Positions 17,815 through 25,990 of a stretch of 59,431 nt of DNA are shown here, one piece after another (within the stretch, counting starts at the first letter, position 1; every line of letters begins with the position of its first letter). Under the pieces are notes generated by a model. That model had not been told where the DNA came from and ran no database searches. It saw nothing but the letters and a program-made list of their open reading frames with translations. Source of the stretch: Bacteroidales bacterium (GTDB lineage: Bacteria > Bacteroidota > Bacteroidia > Bacteroidales > P3); NCBI GenBank assembly GCA_031260565.1, contig JAISLH010000019.1, positions 1-59,431 on the forward strand, given 5' to 3'. Made by a program: the position numbers and the translations under genes.

Positions 17815-18918
17815 ATGAAAACGATAACAGTTACATCACCTTTATTGCCACCTTTGGCGGAGTTCAATGAGTACCTGCAAAAGATATGGGACAATAAATG
17901 GATAACCAATAATGGCTTATTTCATCAAGAGTTGGAGAGGAAGCTCTGTGAGTATTTGGGAGTAAAATATCTGTCTTTATTTACCAACGGGACACTACCT
18001 TTGATAACCGCTTTGCAGGCATTAAGAATAAGAGGTGAGGTTATTACTACGCCATACAGTTTTGTTGCCACGACTCATTCCCTTTGGTGGAACGGCATTC
18101 AGCCTGTCTTTGTGGATATAGACCCCACGACCTTAAACATTGATGCCAATAAAATAGAAAGAGCCATAACACCTCAAACCACTGCCATTATGCCTGTTCA
18201 TGTGTATGGTAACCCTTGTGATATGGAGGCGATACAGGCAATAGCAGATAAGTATGGGTTGAAAGTTATTTATGATGCGGCACATGCTTTTGGAGTGAAG
18301 ACAGGAGGGGAGTCGGTATTGAATTTTGGGGACATATCAACGCTAAGTTTTCACGCCACAAAAACATACAATACCATTGAGGGAGGAGCATTGATTTGCC
18401 ATGACGAAGGGACTAAACAGAGGATAGATTACTTGAAAAACTTCGGCTTTGCAGGTGAGGTAGATGTGGTAGCACCGGGTATTAACGGCAAGATGGATGA
18501 GATGAGAGCGGCGTATGGTATCTTAAACCTCAAATATGTTGATGACGCCATAGCAAAACGTCAAAAGATAGCAGCGATTTACAGGCAGAGGTTGAAAGGA
18601 GTGGAAGGTATAAGTTTTATGGAGGATATTGAGCAGGTGAGACATAATTACTCGTATTTTCCAATCTTTGTTGATCAGTGCAAATATGGTATGAGTAGAG
18701 ATGAGTTGTATTTTAAGATGAAGGACAATGATATTCTCAGCCGCAGATATTTCTATCCATTGATTAGTTCGTTTTCTACATATAGAGCTTTGGATTCGGC
18801 AGCAACAAGCAATCTGCCAGTGGCAACAAAGGTAGCCAATAGTGTTATCTGTTTGCCTATGCACCACGAGATAGAACAGGATGATGTGGAGAGAGTTATT
18901 TCTGTGTTTAATAGATAG
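17815..18918 (+). CDS. DegT/DnrJ/EryC1/StrS aminotransferase, probable VioA type
   Basis: PLP-dependent sugar aminotransferase of 367 residues. Visible: FTNGTLPLITAL near 56-67 (phosphate binding), D154 in YDAAHAFG and Lys183 in SFHATKTYNTIEGG, the Schiff-base lysine. It probably aminates the dTDP-4-keto-6-deoxyglucose produced by RfbB. The VioB-like acyltransferase next door suggests C4 amination giving dTDP-Qui4N, i.e. VioA; a C3 (FdtB-like) enzyme is less likely because no ketoisomerase is present. Follows array B directly. Confidence 0.82.
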   Translation: MKTITVTSPLLPPLAEFNEYLQKIWDNKWITNNGLFHQELERKLCEYLGVKYLSLFTNGTLPLITALQALRIRGEVITTPYSFVATTHSLWWNGIQPVFVDIDPTTLNIDANKIERAITPQTTAIMPVHVYGNPCDMEAIQAIADKYGLKVIYDAAHAFGVKTGGESVLNFGDISTLSFHATKTYNTIEGGALICHDEGTKQRIDYLKNFGFAGEVDVVAPGINGKMDEMRAAYGILNLKYVDDAIAKRQKIAAIYRQRLKGVEGISFMEDIEQVRHNYSYFPIFVDQCKYGMSRDELYFKMKDNDILSRRYFYPLISSFSTYRALDSAATSNLPVATKVANSVICLPMHHEIEQDDVERVISVFNR

Positions 18919-18927
18919 GACAGGGGT

Positions 18928-19464
18928 ATGACATCATTTTATTCACAGACGGAATTAGCAGAAATAGGCTTTGCAAGTGTTGGCGACAATGTGTTAGTCA
19001 GTAAAAAGTGTAGCATATACTCTCCTCAGACCATTAGGATAGGTAACAATGTTCGGATAGATGATTTTTCTATTCTTTCGGGGGATATTACCATTGGTTC
19101 TTATGTTCATATTGCTGCTTATTGTGCGTTATATGGGAAGTTAGGAATAGAAATGGAAGATTATACAGGACTGTCGCCACGTACAACTATTTTTAGTGCA
19201 ATGGATGATTTTAGCGGAAACTATTTGATTTCACCAATGCCGCCCGAAGAATGCACCAATGTAACGGGAGGGAAGGTTATTGTAAAAAAATATTCTCAAA
19301 TAGGAGCAGGTTGTATTGTCTTTCCAAATCTAATAATGGGAGAAGGAGTAGCGGTAGGGGCAATGTCGTTAGTTAATCATAATCTTGAAGATTGGGGAAT
19401 ATACGCAGGAACTCCAGTAAAAAGAATAAGAGACAGGGGAAAGGGGCTTTTGGAATTAGTATGA
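18928..19464 (+). CDS. Sugar O/N-acyltransferase with left-handed beta helix, probable VioB type
   Basis: 178 residues made almost entirely of hexapeptide repeats. The start FYSQTELAEIGFASVGDNVLVSK, RIDDFSILSG, VHIAAYCALYG, YTGLSPRTTIFSAMDDFSG and GIYAGTPVKRIRDR match the group that includes VioB, which acetylates dTDP-4-amino-4,6-dideoxyglucose. The preceding aminotransferase would provide that substrate, so the pair predicts dTDP-Qui4NAc. The stop overlaps the next ATG by 4 nt. Confidence 0.78.
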   Translation: MTSFYSQTELAEIGFASVGDNVLVSKKCSIYSPQTIRIGNNVRIDDFSILSGDITIGSYVHIAAYCALYGKLGIEMEDYTGLSPRTTIFSAMDDFSGNYLISPMPPEECTNVTGGKVIVKKYSQIGAGCIVFPNLIMGEGVAVGAMSLVNHNLEDWGIYAGTPVKRIRDRGKGLLELV

Positions 19465-20426
19465 CCAATACGGATAATAAGAATGTAGTTGTTTCAGTTT
19501 GCATGATTACTTATAATCATGAGGATTATATTGCTCAGGCAATAGAGGGAGTTTTGATGCAGAAGACAGATTTTCCAATAGAGTTGGTTATTAGTGAAGA
19601 TTGTGGCACAGACAGAACACGAGAGATTTGTATAGATTACCAACAGAAATATCCTGATATAATAAAGTTGCTTTTACCTGAACACAATTTAGGAGTAAGT
19701 CAAAACTTTATGCAAACGGTACGTGCTTGCAAAGGCAGGTATATTGCAATGTGCGAAGGTGATGATTATTGGACAGACTTTTTGAAGTTGCAAAAGCAAG
19801 TGGATTTTATGGAGGCTAACCCCGATTATGGGTTAGTGCATACACGATTTGAAATTTATTATCAGGCATATAGTAAATTCAACACTACAGTTTTGTGTAA
19901 AAAGGAAGGAAATATATTCAAGGACTTGTTATTTGATAATTTTATTGGCACATTAACTGTTTTATTACGGAAGGAACTGTATGAGGAAGCATTTTCTGCA
20001 GGTATTTTAGACTTGTTTATGATGAGTGATTATCCTTTTTGGCTATATATTGCAAAACGAAACAAAGTAGGATATATTAAGGATTGTACGGCTGTTTATC
20101 GCTACTTGGAGGAAAGCGTTTCACACAATAACGACCAATTAAAGCAGTTCAGCTTTTTTCAGTCTTTTTTACGAGTAAGAGAATATTTTGCTGAGAATAC
20201 CCCATTTCAAAAAGCAATACTACGAGACACCCAAAGGCGTTTATTTAAACGATTTTTCATCACGGATACCAATAACAAAGATATTGATAGAGTAATTTTA
20301 TCTGCATTGGACAAAAAATATTCTAACAAGATAGAATATATGCTATGTAGCATATCAGCGAAAAGTAATACAATAAAGCTAATAATACATAAGGTGATTA
20401 AGTTATTACATAGGATTACTAAATAA
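19461..20426 (+). CDS. Glycosyltransferase family 2
   Basis: I take the ATG at 19461, which overlaps the acyltransferase stop (ATGA); the longer frame from 19392 lies inside that gene. The 321 residues contain VSVCMITYNHEDYIAQAIEG, IELVISEDCGTDRT and MCEGDDYWTD, the nucleotide- and metal-binding blocks of GT2. ITYNHEDYI with EGDDYW marks a well-known branch of O-antigen GT2 enzymes. The region after about residue 230 is acceptor-specific. Confidence 0.87.
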   Translation: MTNTDNKNVVVSVCMITYNHEDYIAQAIEGVLMQKTDFPIELVISEDCGTDRTREICIDYQQKYPDIIKLLLPEHNLGVSQNFMQTVRACKGRYIAMCEGDDYWTDFLKLQKQVDFMEANPDYGLVHTRFEIYYQAYSKFNTTVLCKKEGNIFKDLLFDNFIGTLTVLLRKELYEEAFSAGILDLFMMSDYPFWLYIAKRNKVGYIKDCTAVYRYLEESVSHNNDQLKQFSFFQSFLRVREYFAENTPFQKAILRDTQRRLFKRFFITDTNNKDIDRVILSALDKKYSNKIEYMLCSISAKSNTIKLIIHKVIKLLHRITK

Positions 20427-20469
20427 GCAGAATAGCACAACCATTGAAAAGAAATTAAAGTAGGTACTA

Positions 20470-21996
20470 ATGGAAGATTCTAGAACTAAAAAGACAATAA
20501 AAAACGTACAAATATCATTGATATATTATTTTGTCAGTTTGGTGCTGAATTTTTTCTCGCGTCAAGTATTTATTAAGCATTTGGGGGCAGAGGTATTAGG
20601 ATTAAATACGACAGCCACCAGTTTATTAGGCATGCTTAATTTGGCAGAATTAGGAATTGGTACAGCCATAGCATATTCTTTATATACTCCGTTATATAAT
20701 AAAGACAAGCAAGCAATATGTGATATTGTATCAGTGCAAGGCTGGTTATATAGAAAGATTGCCTATATAATTTTGGGTGCTGCTATTGTCCTTATGCTAT
20801 TTTTCCCACTGATATTTGCTAAGGTAGATGTTCCGATGTGGTATACTTATGCAACTTTTGCTGTCTTATTGTTTAGTGGGATGTTAGGATATTTCATAAA
20901 CTATAAGCAAATAGTACTGACTGCAGATCAGAAAGATTATAAAGTGATAATAAACTTAAAGGGATTCACTATTATCAAGATCCTTTTGCAAATTGTGTGT
21001 ATAATTTTTTTATCAAATGGATACATATATTGGTTAGCATTGGAGGTTTTGGCTGCTATTGCGATTTCTATCGCGCTAAATAAATTACTAAAAAAAGAAT
21101 ATCCATGGCTAACTACTTCTATCTCGCAAGGTGCATTACTAAGAAAAAAATATCCTGATATTATAGTTAAAACAAAACAATTATTTGTGCATAAAATTGG
21201 GACCTTTGCGTTGTTGCAATCAAGCCCAATAATATTGTATGCTTTTGCTTCTCTGACCTTAGTTGCTATTTATGGAAACTATATGTTAATAATAACAGCA
21301 ATAGCAACTTTAGCGGCATCTTTGTTTAGTAGTATGAATGCAGGAGTGGGCAGTTTAGTAGCCGAAGGAAACAAGGATAAGATAATAAATATGTTTTGGA
21401 AGTTGGCAACTTTTCGCTTTTGGTTAGCCTCTGTTTTTTGTTTTTTGTTTTATTTATTTGCCAATACCTTTATCTCAGTTTGGGTAGGACAACAATATAT
21501 ATTGGAAACTACACCATTTGTGTTACTTGCAATGTATTTGTTTGTTCAACAAATAAGAGTTTGTGATATTTTCTTAAATGCCTATGGCCTGTACAAAGAC
21601 GTATTTGCACCTCTTGTAGAAGCAATATTGAATATAGGACTATCAATATTGTTTGGGTATTTTTGGAATTTAAGCGGAATATTGATAGGGGTACTGATTA
21701 GCCAAATTATCATCGTCTGTACATGGAAGCCATATTTTCTGTTTAGAAATGGATTTGCCGTCTCTCCAATTCATTACTTTAAGGTTTATGCACAATACCT
21801 TGTTTTTATTGCAGCGTCTTTTGTCTTGACTTATATCCTCAACGAAAGGGTACTCCATTTAGGAAACGATTTTGTTGCACTTTTGGCAAAAGCCTCTGTT
21901 TATATAGTATTGAGTCTTATAATTTTTGTATTATTTAGAAAGAAAGACTTTGTTGCTGTATTGAATCAAATATTACAAATAAGAAAAGCCAACTAA
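20470..21996 (+). CDS. Oligosaccharide flippase (third of three)
   Basis: 508 residues, about twelve or more hydrophobic segments. The beginning KTIKNVQISLIYYFVSLVLNFFSRQVFIKHLGAEVLGLN and the block LNLAELGIGTAIAYSLYTPL belong to a distinct flippase group common in Bacteroidetes and Firmicutes polysaccharide loci. It lies between two GT2 genes that are part of the Qui4NAc segment. Presence of three different flippases in one locus argues that more than one glycan is made or that older modules persist. Confidence 0.85.
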   Translation: MEDSRTKKTIKNVQISLIYYFVSLVLNFFSRQVFIKHLGAEVLGLNTTATSLLGMLNLAELGIGTAIAYSLYTPLYNKDKQAICDIVSVQGWLYRKIAYIILGAAIVLMLFFPLIFAKVDVPMWYTYATFAVLLFSGMLGYFINYKQIVLTADQKDYKVIINLKGFTIIKILLQIVCIIFLSNGYIYWLALEVLAAIAISIALNKLLKKEYPWLTTSISQGALLRKKYPDIIVKTKQLFVHKIGTFALLQSSPIILYAFASLTLVAIYGNYMLIITAIATLAASLFSSMNAGVGSLVAEGNKDKIINMFWKLATFRFWLASVFCFLFYLFANTFISVWVGQQYILETTPFVLLAMYLFVQQIRVCDIFLNAYGLYKDVFAPLVEAILNIGLSILFGYFWNLSGILIGVLISQIIIVCTWKPYFLFRNGFAVSPIHYFKVYAQYLVFIAASFVLTYILNERVLHLGNDFVALLAKASVYIVLSLIIFVLFRKKDFVAVLNQILQIRKAN

Positions 21997-22003
21997 ATCT
22001 GAT

Positions 22004-23002
22004 ATGTTAAAAAGCTATAACATAACAATTATTGTTCCTATTTACAATGTAGGAAAGTATATTGCTCGTTGTGCGGAGAGCTTATTTGCCCAAACTCTCT
22101 ATGACATAGAATATATTTTTGTTAATGATTGTACTCCCGATAATAGTATTGAAATATTAAATGAAGCAATTGCCAACCATCCTAACAGGAAAGGTGATAT
22201 TAAAATAATAAGCCATAAAGTCAATAAAGGACTTGCTGCAAGCCGTAATGCAGGCTTAAGCGAGGCAACAGGAGAATATATTTTTCATTGTGATAGTGAC
22301 GACTGGGTGGCGATTGACTTTTGTGAAAAGATGTATAACAAAGCAAAAGAAACCGATGCTGATATTGTTTGGAGTGATTACTTTGAGGATAGATTGAATG
22401 GACAATTCTGCATAATGCAAAAATTTGAAGAGGATAGCACTAAATGCATAAAATTAATGTTATCTACTTCTATGAAATGGAATTTGTGGAATAAGATTTT
22501 CAAACGTTCTTTATTTATAGAAGAGGGTGTGAAATTTATAAATGGTTGTAATTTAGGGGAAGATTTAGCAACAATCAAAATGTTTTATTATGCCAAGAAA
22601 GTTGCTTACTTACCGCAGGCTTTTTATCATTATAATACAATAAATACTTCTTCATATACCTCCCCTCAGATAATGCAAAGCAAGCAGAATGAGTCTTTCG
22701 CTAATATAGAAAGCCTCGAAACATTCTTCCGTGAAACAAAAGACTATGCAGTTGTAGAACCATATATACATTATTTGAAAATATGGACTAAAATACGAAT
22801 TATTTCAGGAAATACTGATAAAATATTATTACGAAAGTTCTGCAATATGTATCCCGAATCTAATAACTACATGGCAACAACTCCGCATTTAAGTAACAAA
22901 GCTAAGTACTTGCTATACTTGGCAAATAAAAAGTACATTAATCTTATTATTGTTTATAATTCATTGGCAAAACTGTTAAGAAAATTCAAAATATATAAAT
23001 GA
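22004..23002 (+). CDS. Glycosyltransferase family 2
   Basis: 332 residues. NITIIVPIYNVGKYIARCAESL, YIFVNDCTPDNS and the metal-binding HCDSDDWVAIDF identify GT2. The stop overlaps the next ATG (ATGA), so it is coupled to the Wzy-like gene. Acceptor and donor unknown. Confidence 0.87.
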   Translation: MLKSYNITIIVPIYNVGKYIARCAESLFAQTLYDIEYIFVNDCTPDNSIEILNEAIANHPNRKGDIKIISHKVNKGLAASRNAGLSEATGEYIFHCDSDDWVAIDFCEKMYNKAKETDADIVWSDYFEDRLNGQFCIMQKFEEDSTKCIKLMLSTSMKWNLWNKIFKRSLFIEEGVKFINGCNLGEDLATIKMFYYAKKVAYLPQAFYHYNTINTSSYTSPQIMQSKQNESFANIESLETFFRETKDYAVVEPYIHYLKIWTKIRIISGNTDKILLRKFCNMYPESNNYMATTPHLSNKAKYLLYLANKKYINLIIVYNSLAKLLRKFKIYK

Positions 23003-24252
23003 TAAAAAGAGTACTAACGTTATTTTTTGCATTCTGCTTGATTTACCCGGTTATCTTCAGGTTTCTCCCTGGTGTTGCATTTCGTACTGTTTTTGGCGTT
23101 ATTGGTGCATTTGTGCTAATTATCTTTCAAAGGCAACAATTTGTTATCAACAATAATATCCTCAAAATATTATATACTCCACTGCCTGTATTAGTTCTTG
23201 CCATTGTTACTAACATTGTAAATGGTACAGCAGAAATGCAGTTCATAAACTTGCTATATTCTTTTGTACTGGTTGTGCTTGCCGCCTATGTTGTAACAAG
23301 TATGATAAAAAGTGTCCATAAAAGAGTAGATTTTGATTTAATTTCCAGCTATATAATTGCTGCCGCGACATTACAATGTTTGCTTGCAGCAGCAATGATT
23401 ATAATACCTTCCTTAGGTACTTTTATGTTTGAGAAATTAACTATAACGGAATATGGCAACAGGATTCTATCAGTCAAAGATACGAGATTAATGGGTGTTG
23501 GTGGGCAATCGGTATCACTTGGTATCATAAATTGTTTTGCTTTATTGATGATTGTGGATAAATTAAAAGATCGGCACAACATTAAGACTTCATTCTTACT
23601 ATATTTACTTTTCATATTTATTACAGTTGTGGGGTCAATGATGGCAAGAACAACAATAATTGGAACTCTTATTGGACTTCTATTATTATTATATTTTAAT
23701 AGGTTTCAACTGCAAAAATATTTTAGACAAATAGTATCTGTATTGCTTTTTGTGGCATTATTATATTTTGTTATTATCCCTTCTTCAACAAAGAAACAAT
23801 TCAATGGCTACTTTGAGTACGGCTTTGAAATGCTTTATACGTTAGACAGAGAAGGAGAATTATCTACTGCATCTACTGATGAATTGCAAGGTATGCTACT
23901 CATACAACCAGACAATTTGAAGACTTGGTTAATAGGTGATGGGCATTTTGAAAATCCTTTGGATAAGTATAGGTATTATATGGAAACAGATGTAGGCTAC
24001 TTCCGTCTTATCTTTTACTTTGGTATCTTCGGTTGCATAGCATACTTTTATTACCAATATCAAATACTTTGGCAAGCCAATTTACGAACAAAACGCAAAC
24101 ATCAGATATTTTTTATCTTTAGTATTGTGTTATTATTCATTTTGAGTATAAAAGTGCTGATAGAAATTATATCAATCTTTATGATGTTTTTATTTTCGGA
24201 AGATAAGACAGAGGATAAGAAAGCATTAGAAGCGTTAGATGAAAAGATATAA
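22999..24252 (+). CDS. Wzy-like O-antigen polymerase/ligase membrane protein, copy 1
   Basis: 417 residues with about ten hydrophobic segments and a larger hydrophilic region between 260 and 340 (FEYGFEMLYTLDREGELST to FENPLDKYRYYMETDVGYFRLIFYFGIFG). The GDGHFENP and ETDVGYFRL blocks resemble the catalytic loop of Wzy/WaaL proteins, where a small-residue-rich glycine turn precedes a membrane helix. The product at 25991 is a close paralog, identical at about two of three positions by eye. Polymerase role is inferred. Confidence 0.7.
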   Translation: MIKRVLTLFFAFCLIYPVIFRFLPGVAFRTVFGVIGAFVLIIFQRQQFVINNNILKILYTPLPVLVLAIVTNIVNGTAEMQFINLLYSFVLVVLAAYVVTSMIKSVHKRVDFDLISSYIIAAATLQCLLAAAMIIIPSLGTFMFEKLTITEYGNRILSVKDTRLMGVGGQSVSLGIINCFALLMIVDKLKDRHNIKTSFLLYLLFIFITVVGSMMARTTIIGTLIGLLLLLYFNRFQLQKYFRQIVSVLLFVALLYFVIIPSSTKKQFNGYFEYGFEMLYTLDREGELSTASTDELQGMLLIQPDNLKTWLIGDGHFENPLDKYRYYMETDVGYFRLIFYFGIFGCIAYFYYQYQILWQANLRTKRKHQIFFIFSIVLLFILSIKVLIEIISIFMMFLFSEDKTEDKKALEALDEKI

Positions 24253-24256
24253 ATCA

Positions 24257-25330
24257 ATGACAAAAATTAGTTTTATTCTTCCATACGCAGGCAGAAGACC
24301 TGTCGGAGGCTTCAAGGTCGTTTATGAATATGCTAATCGTTTAGCGGAAGATGACTACAATGTGTCGGTCGTATATCCTGCGTCATTGTTGTTTGGAGAG
24401 AGAGCATTGAAGGAAAAAATACGTAGCATTCTAAGATTCGTATATTACCTTTTAACCAAAAACTACAAATGCAACTCATGGTTTGCTCTCAACGCTAAGG
24501 TTAAGGAGCAAATGGTATGGTGCTTGTCGGAAAGGTTTGTTTCAAAGGCAGACATTTACGTTGCTACTGCCGTTGAAACATCAGAATATCTCGCTAAATA
24601 TAAGAAGGTCTCAAACGACAAAAAGTTTTATCTCATTCAACACTTTGAAGCATGGTTTTTCAGTGAGCAAAGAGTTAAAAATACCTATCATTTACCGCTT
24701 AGAAAGATTGTTATTGCCGAGTGGTTGGAGGATTTAGTGAAGGCGGAAGGGGAAGCCTGCACGCTCATTCATAATGGTTTTGACTTTGATTTTTTCACTA
24801 AAACTATTGATTTTCCACAAAAGGATAAATATAAGATTACAATGCTGTATCACATTCTAAAATGGAAAGGTTGTGAAGATGCTTTTGCGGCATTGGCTAT
24901 TGTTAAGAATAAGTATCCTCAATTAAGCGTCAATCTTTTTGGTTTTCCCAAACGCCCAAAAGACTTACCTGAGTGGTATAACTATTACCAAACGCCGGAC
25001 AAGGCAACATTGAACAAGGTCTATAACGAAGCCGCAATATTCATAAGTGCTTCACACGGAGAGGGATTTTGTTTGACTCCACCGGAGGCTATGATGTGTG
25101 GTTGTGCCATTGCTTGCACGGATATAGGTGGCTTTACTGTTGTTTGCAAAGATGACAAGACGGCTCTTTTATCCCCAGTTCATCGTCCTGATTTGCTGGC
25201 AGAAAACATTATGAAATTGATTGAAGATGATGAGTTACGATTACGAATTGCTACAACGGCTAATGATTTCATCAAATCATTCACATGGGATAATGCTTAT
25301 GCTAAACTGCTGAAACTTATACAGGGATAA
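24257..25330 (+). CDS. Glycosyltransferase family 4
   Basis: I choose the ATG at 24257, four bases after the Wzy stop, because it gives the family start TKISFILPYAGRRPVGGFKV; an in-frame ATG at 24239 inside the previous gene would add six residues. The 357 residues have the GT-B layout: GGFKVVYEYANRLAEDDYNV, YLIQHFEAWFF, LIHNGFDFDFF and SASHGEGFCLTPPEAMMCGC at the donor site. It closes the first half of the locus before a 660-bp non-coding stretch. Confidence 0.85.
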   Translation: MTKISFILPYAGRRPVGGFKVVYEYANRLAEDDYNVSVVYPASLLFGERALKEKIRSILRFVYYLLTKNYKCNSWFALNAKVKEQMVWCLSERFVSKADIYVATAVETSEYLAKYKKVSNDKKFYLIQHFEAWFFSEQRVKNTYHLPLRKIVIAEWLEDLVKAEGEACTLIHNGFDFDFFTKTIDFPQKDKYKITMLYHILKWKGCEDAFAALAIVKNKYPQLSVNLFGFPKRPKDLPEWYNYYQTPDKATLNKVYNEAAIFISASHGEGFCLTPPEAMMCGCAIACTDIGGFTVVCKDDKTALLSPVHRPDLLAENIMKLIEDDELRLRIATTANDFIKSFTWDNAYAKLLKLIQG

Positions 25331-25453
25331 ATTGTTGATTTAGTGCAAAAAACTGGCGTAATAAATATTAAACAAAACAAACTTGCGAAATAGACAAAAT
25401 AATGAAAAATTAACCCGTACTTTATGGTGAAAAAATATAAATTATTCTCATAT

Positions 25454-25480
25454 TATTTACATAAAATACTCATCAAAAAT
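25454..25480. repeat. Shared block, copy 1 (ATTTACATAAAATACTCATC)
   Basis: The block reads ATTTACATAAAATACTCATC followed by a run of A. It recurs at 42404 with two changes and, in part (ATACTCATCAAAA), at 44026. In the first two cases it lies on the same side of a 21-bp array and of the 31-codon transcription unit, so it appears to mark the far edge of a composite intergenic element. Function unknown. Confidence 0.6.
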
Positions 25481-25512
25481 GGTGCTTTTTTGGTTTATTT
25501 GGACGAGATTAA

Positions 25513-25633
25513 GTAACAATTTGCCGAAATAAAGCTTTAGGAAAATGAAACAAAGTAACAATTTACTGAAACAAAGCTTTAGAAAATTAAAGTGGCGTTT
25601 TAATTTCTTGAAGTGGCGTTTCATTTTGGCGAA
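25513..25633. repeat. Intergenic 21-bp-period array C (mixed GTAACAATTT / GCTTTAG / GTGGCGTTT cores)
   Basis: Units start at 25513, 25534 and 25555 (each 21 bp), then a 16-bp short unit at 25576, then 25592 and 25613 (21 bp). The first four alternate two cores, GTAACAATTT and GCTTTAGRAAA, each with a GAAAYAAA-type end; the last two are the GTGGCGTTT core seen in arrays A and F-I. It thus joins a local core with the widespread one. Sits directly beside the terminator of the 31-codon unit. Confidence 0.85.
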
Positions 25634-25635
25634 AA

Positions 25636-25670
25636 GATACAAAAATAGGGATAATGTAGCCGATTATCCC
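25636..25670 (-). terminator. Hairpin terminator of the 31-codon unit, copy 1
   Basis: On the minus strand GGGATAAT (25670-25663), a 7-nt loop, ATTATCCC (25655-25648) and then TATTTTTG. Perfect 8-bp stem and a T-rich tail. The same arrangement, with near-identical stem sequence, ends copy 2 at 42632-42664. Confidence 0.75.
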
Positions 25671-25726
25671 AACCAATTAGCATATTAAGTAGTTGTAGCC
25701 TGATTGCAGTATTTTATATGAAGTCA

Positions 25727-25822
25727 TCACGTTTTTAAGACCGAAAAGTGATGTTTTTTTATGATATTATTTTGAAATGAATTTGCAATTTGCATTTTTG
25801 TTATGAAGTATTGTTTTTTCAT
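25727..25822 (-). CDS. 31-residue microprotein, copy 1 of a two-copy family
   Basis: A 32-codon frame (ATG 25822, TGA 25729-25727) too short for ordinary gene finders. It aligns without gaps with the frame at 42721-42816: 15 of 31 residues are identical, including M1, Q4, Y5, T8, Q11, Q17, N19, I21-K22-K23-H24, F26-S27 and K30-T31, and several other positions are conservative (I/F, L/M, N/D). Three identical residues use different codons (Y5, I21, H24). Both copies have a TACCTTTGC promoter, the same 56-nt distance from stop to terminator hairpin, and a repeat array beyond. The product would be basic and soluble. It could instead be a regulatory RNA with a short frame. Confidence 0.5.
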   Translation of the reverse strand: MKKQYFITKMQIANSFQNNIIKKHHFSVLKT

Positions 25823-25882
25823 TGTTAAGATTTCTTTTGTTGATTGTTTATAAAAAATATTTGTTTTTTGGCTTTCGGGTTG

Positions 25883-25914
25883 CAAAGGTACAAAAAAATT
25901 GAAGAACAGACAAT
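25883..25914 (-). promoter_or_regulatory. Bacteroidetes promoter of the 31-codon unit, copy 1
   Basis: On the minus strand TACCTTTG (25890-25883) followed by CAACCC; an ATTG at 25914-25911 lies 20 nt upstream as a weak -33 box. The predicted start is about 54 nt before the ATG at 25822. Confidence 0.65.
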
Positions 25915-25990
25915 AATTTTCACAGAAAAGTAACAGAGGTATATTGAAAAATAGAATAAATTTAACTATTAGGAAAGCCAGAGGACGTAG

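Larger units (their letters stand above)
25331..25990. other. 660-bp non-coding stretch in the middle of the polysaccharide locus
   Basis: The stretch separates two paralogous Wzy segments. From left to right it holds about 120 bp with nothing recognised, the shared block (25454), array C, the hairpin terminator, the 31-codon frame and its promoter, all on the minus strand against the surrounding plus-strand genes. Bases 25915-25990 lead into the next Wzy gene; TATATTGA at 25940 is at best a weak -7 box. Confidence 0.7.

Noticed and set aside
17511-17909. Open frames on both strands across array B, with MYFKLEY-like 7-residue repeats
   Set aside because: The frames exist only because the 21-bp period is divisible by three; there is no promoter, and the same array is open on both strands.
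18523-18867. 114-codon minus-strand frame in the aminotransferase gene
   Set aside because: Shadow frame without promoter or recognisable domain.
25457-25642. 61-codon minus-strand frame over array C
   Set aside because: Seven-residue repeats created by the 21-bp period; not conserved.
25721-25758. Plus-strand terminator CATCACG...GTGATG followed by T-run
   Set aside because: The pairing is imperfect and is explained by the coding end of the minus-strand 31-codon frame; both readings remain possible, but no plus transcript is expected here.
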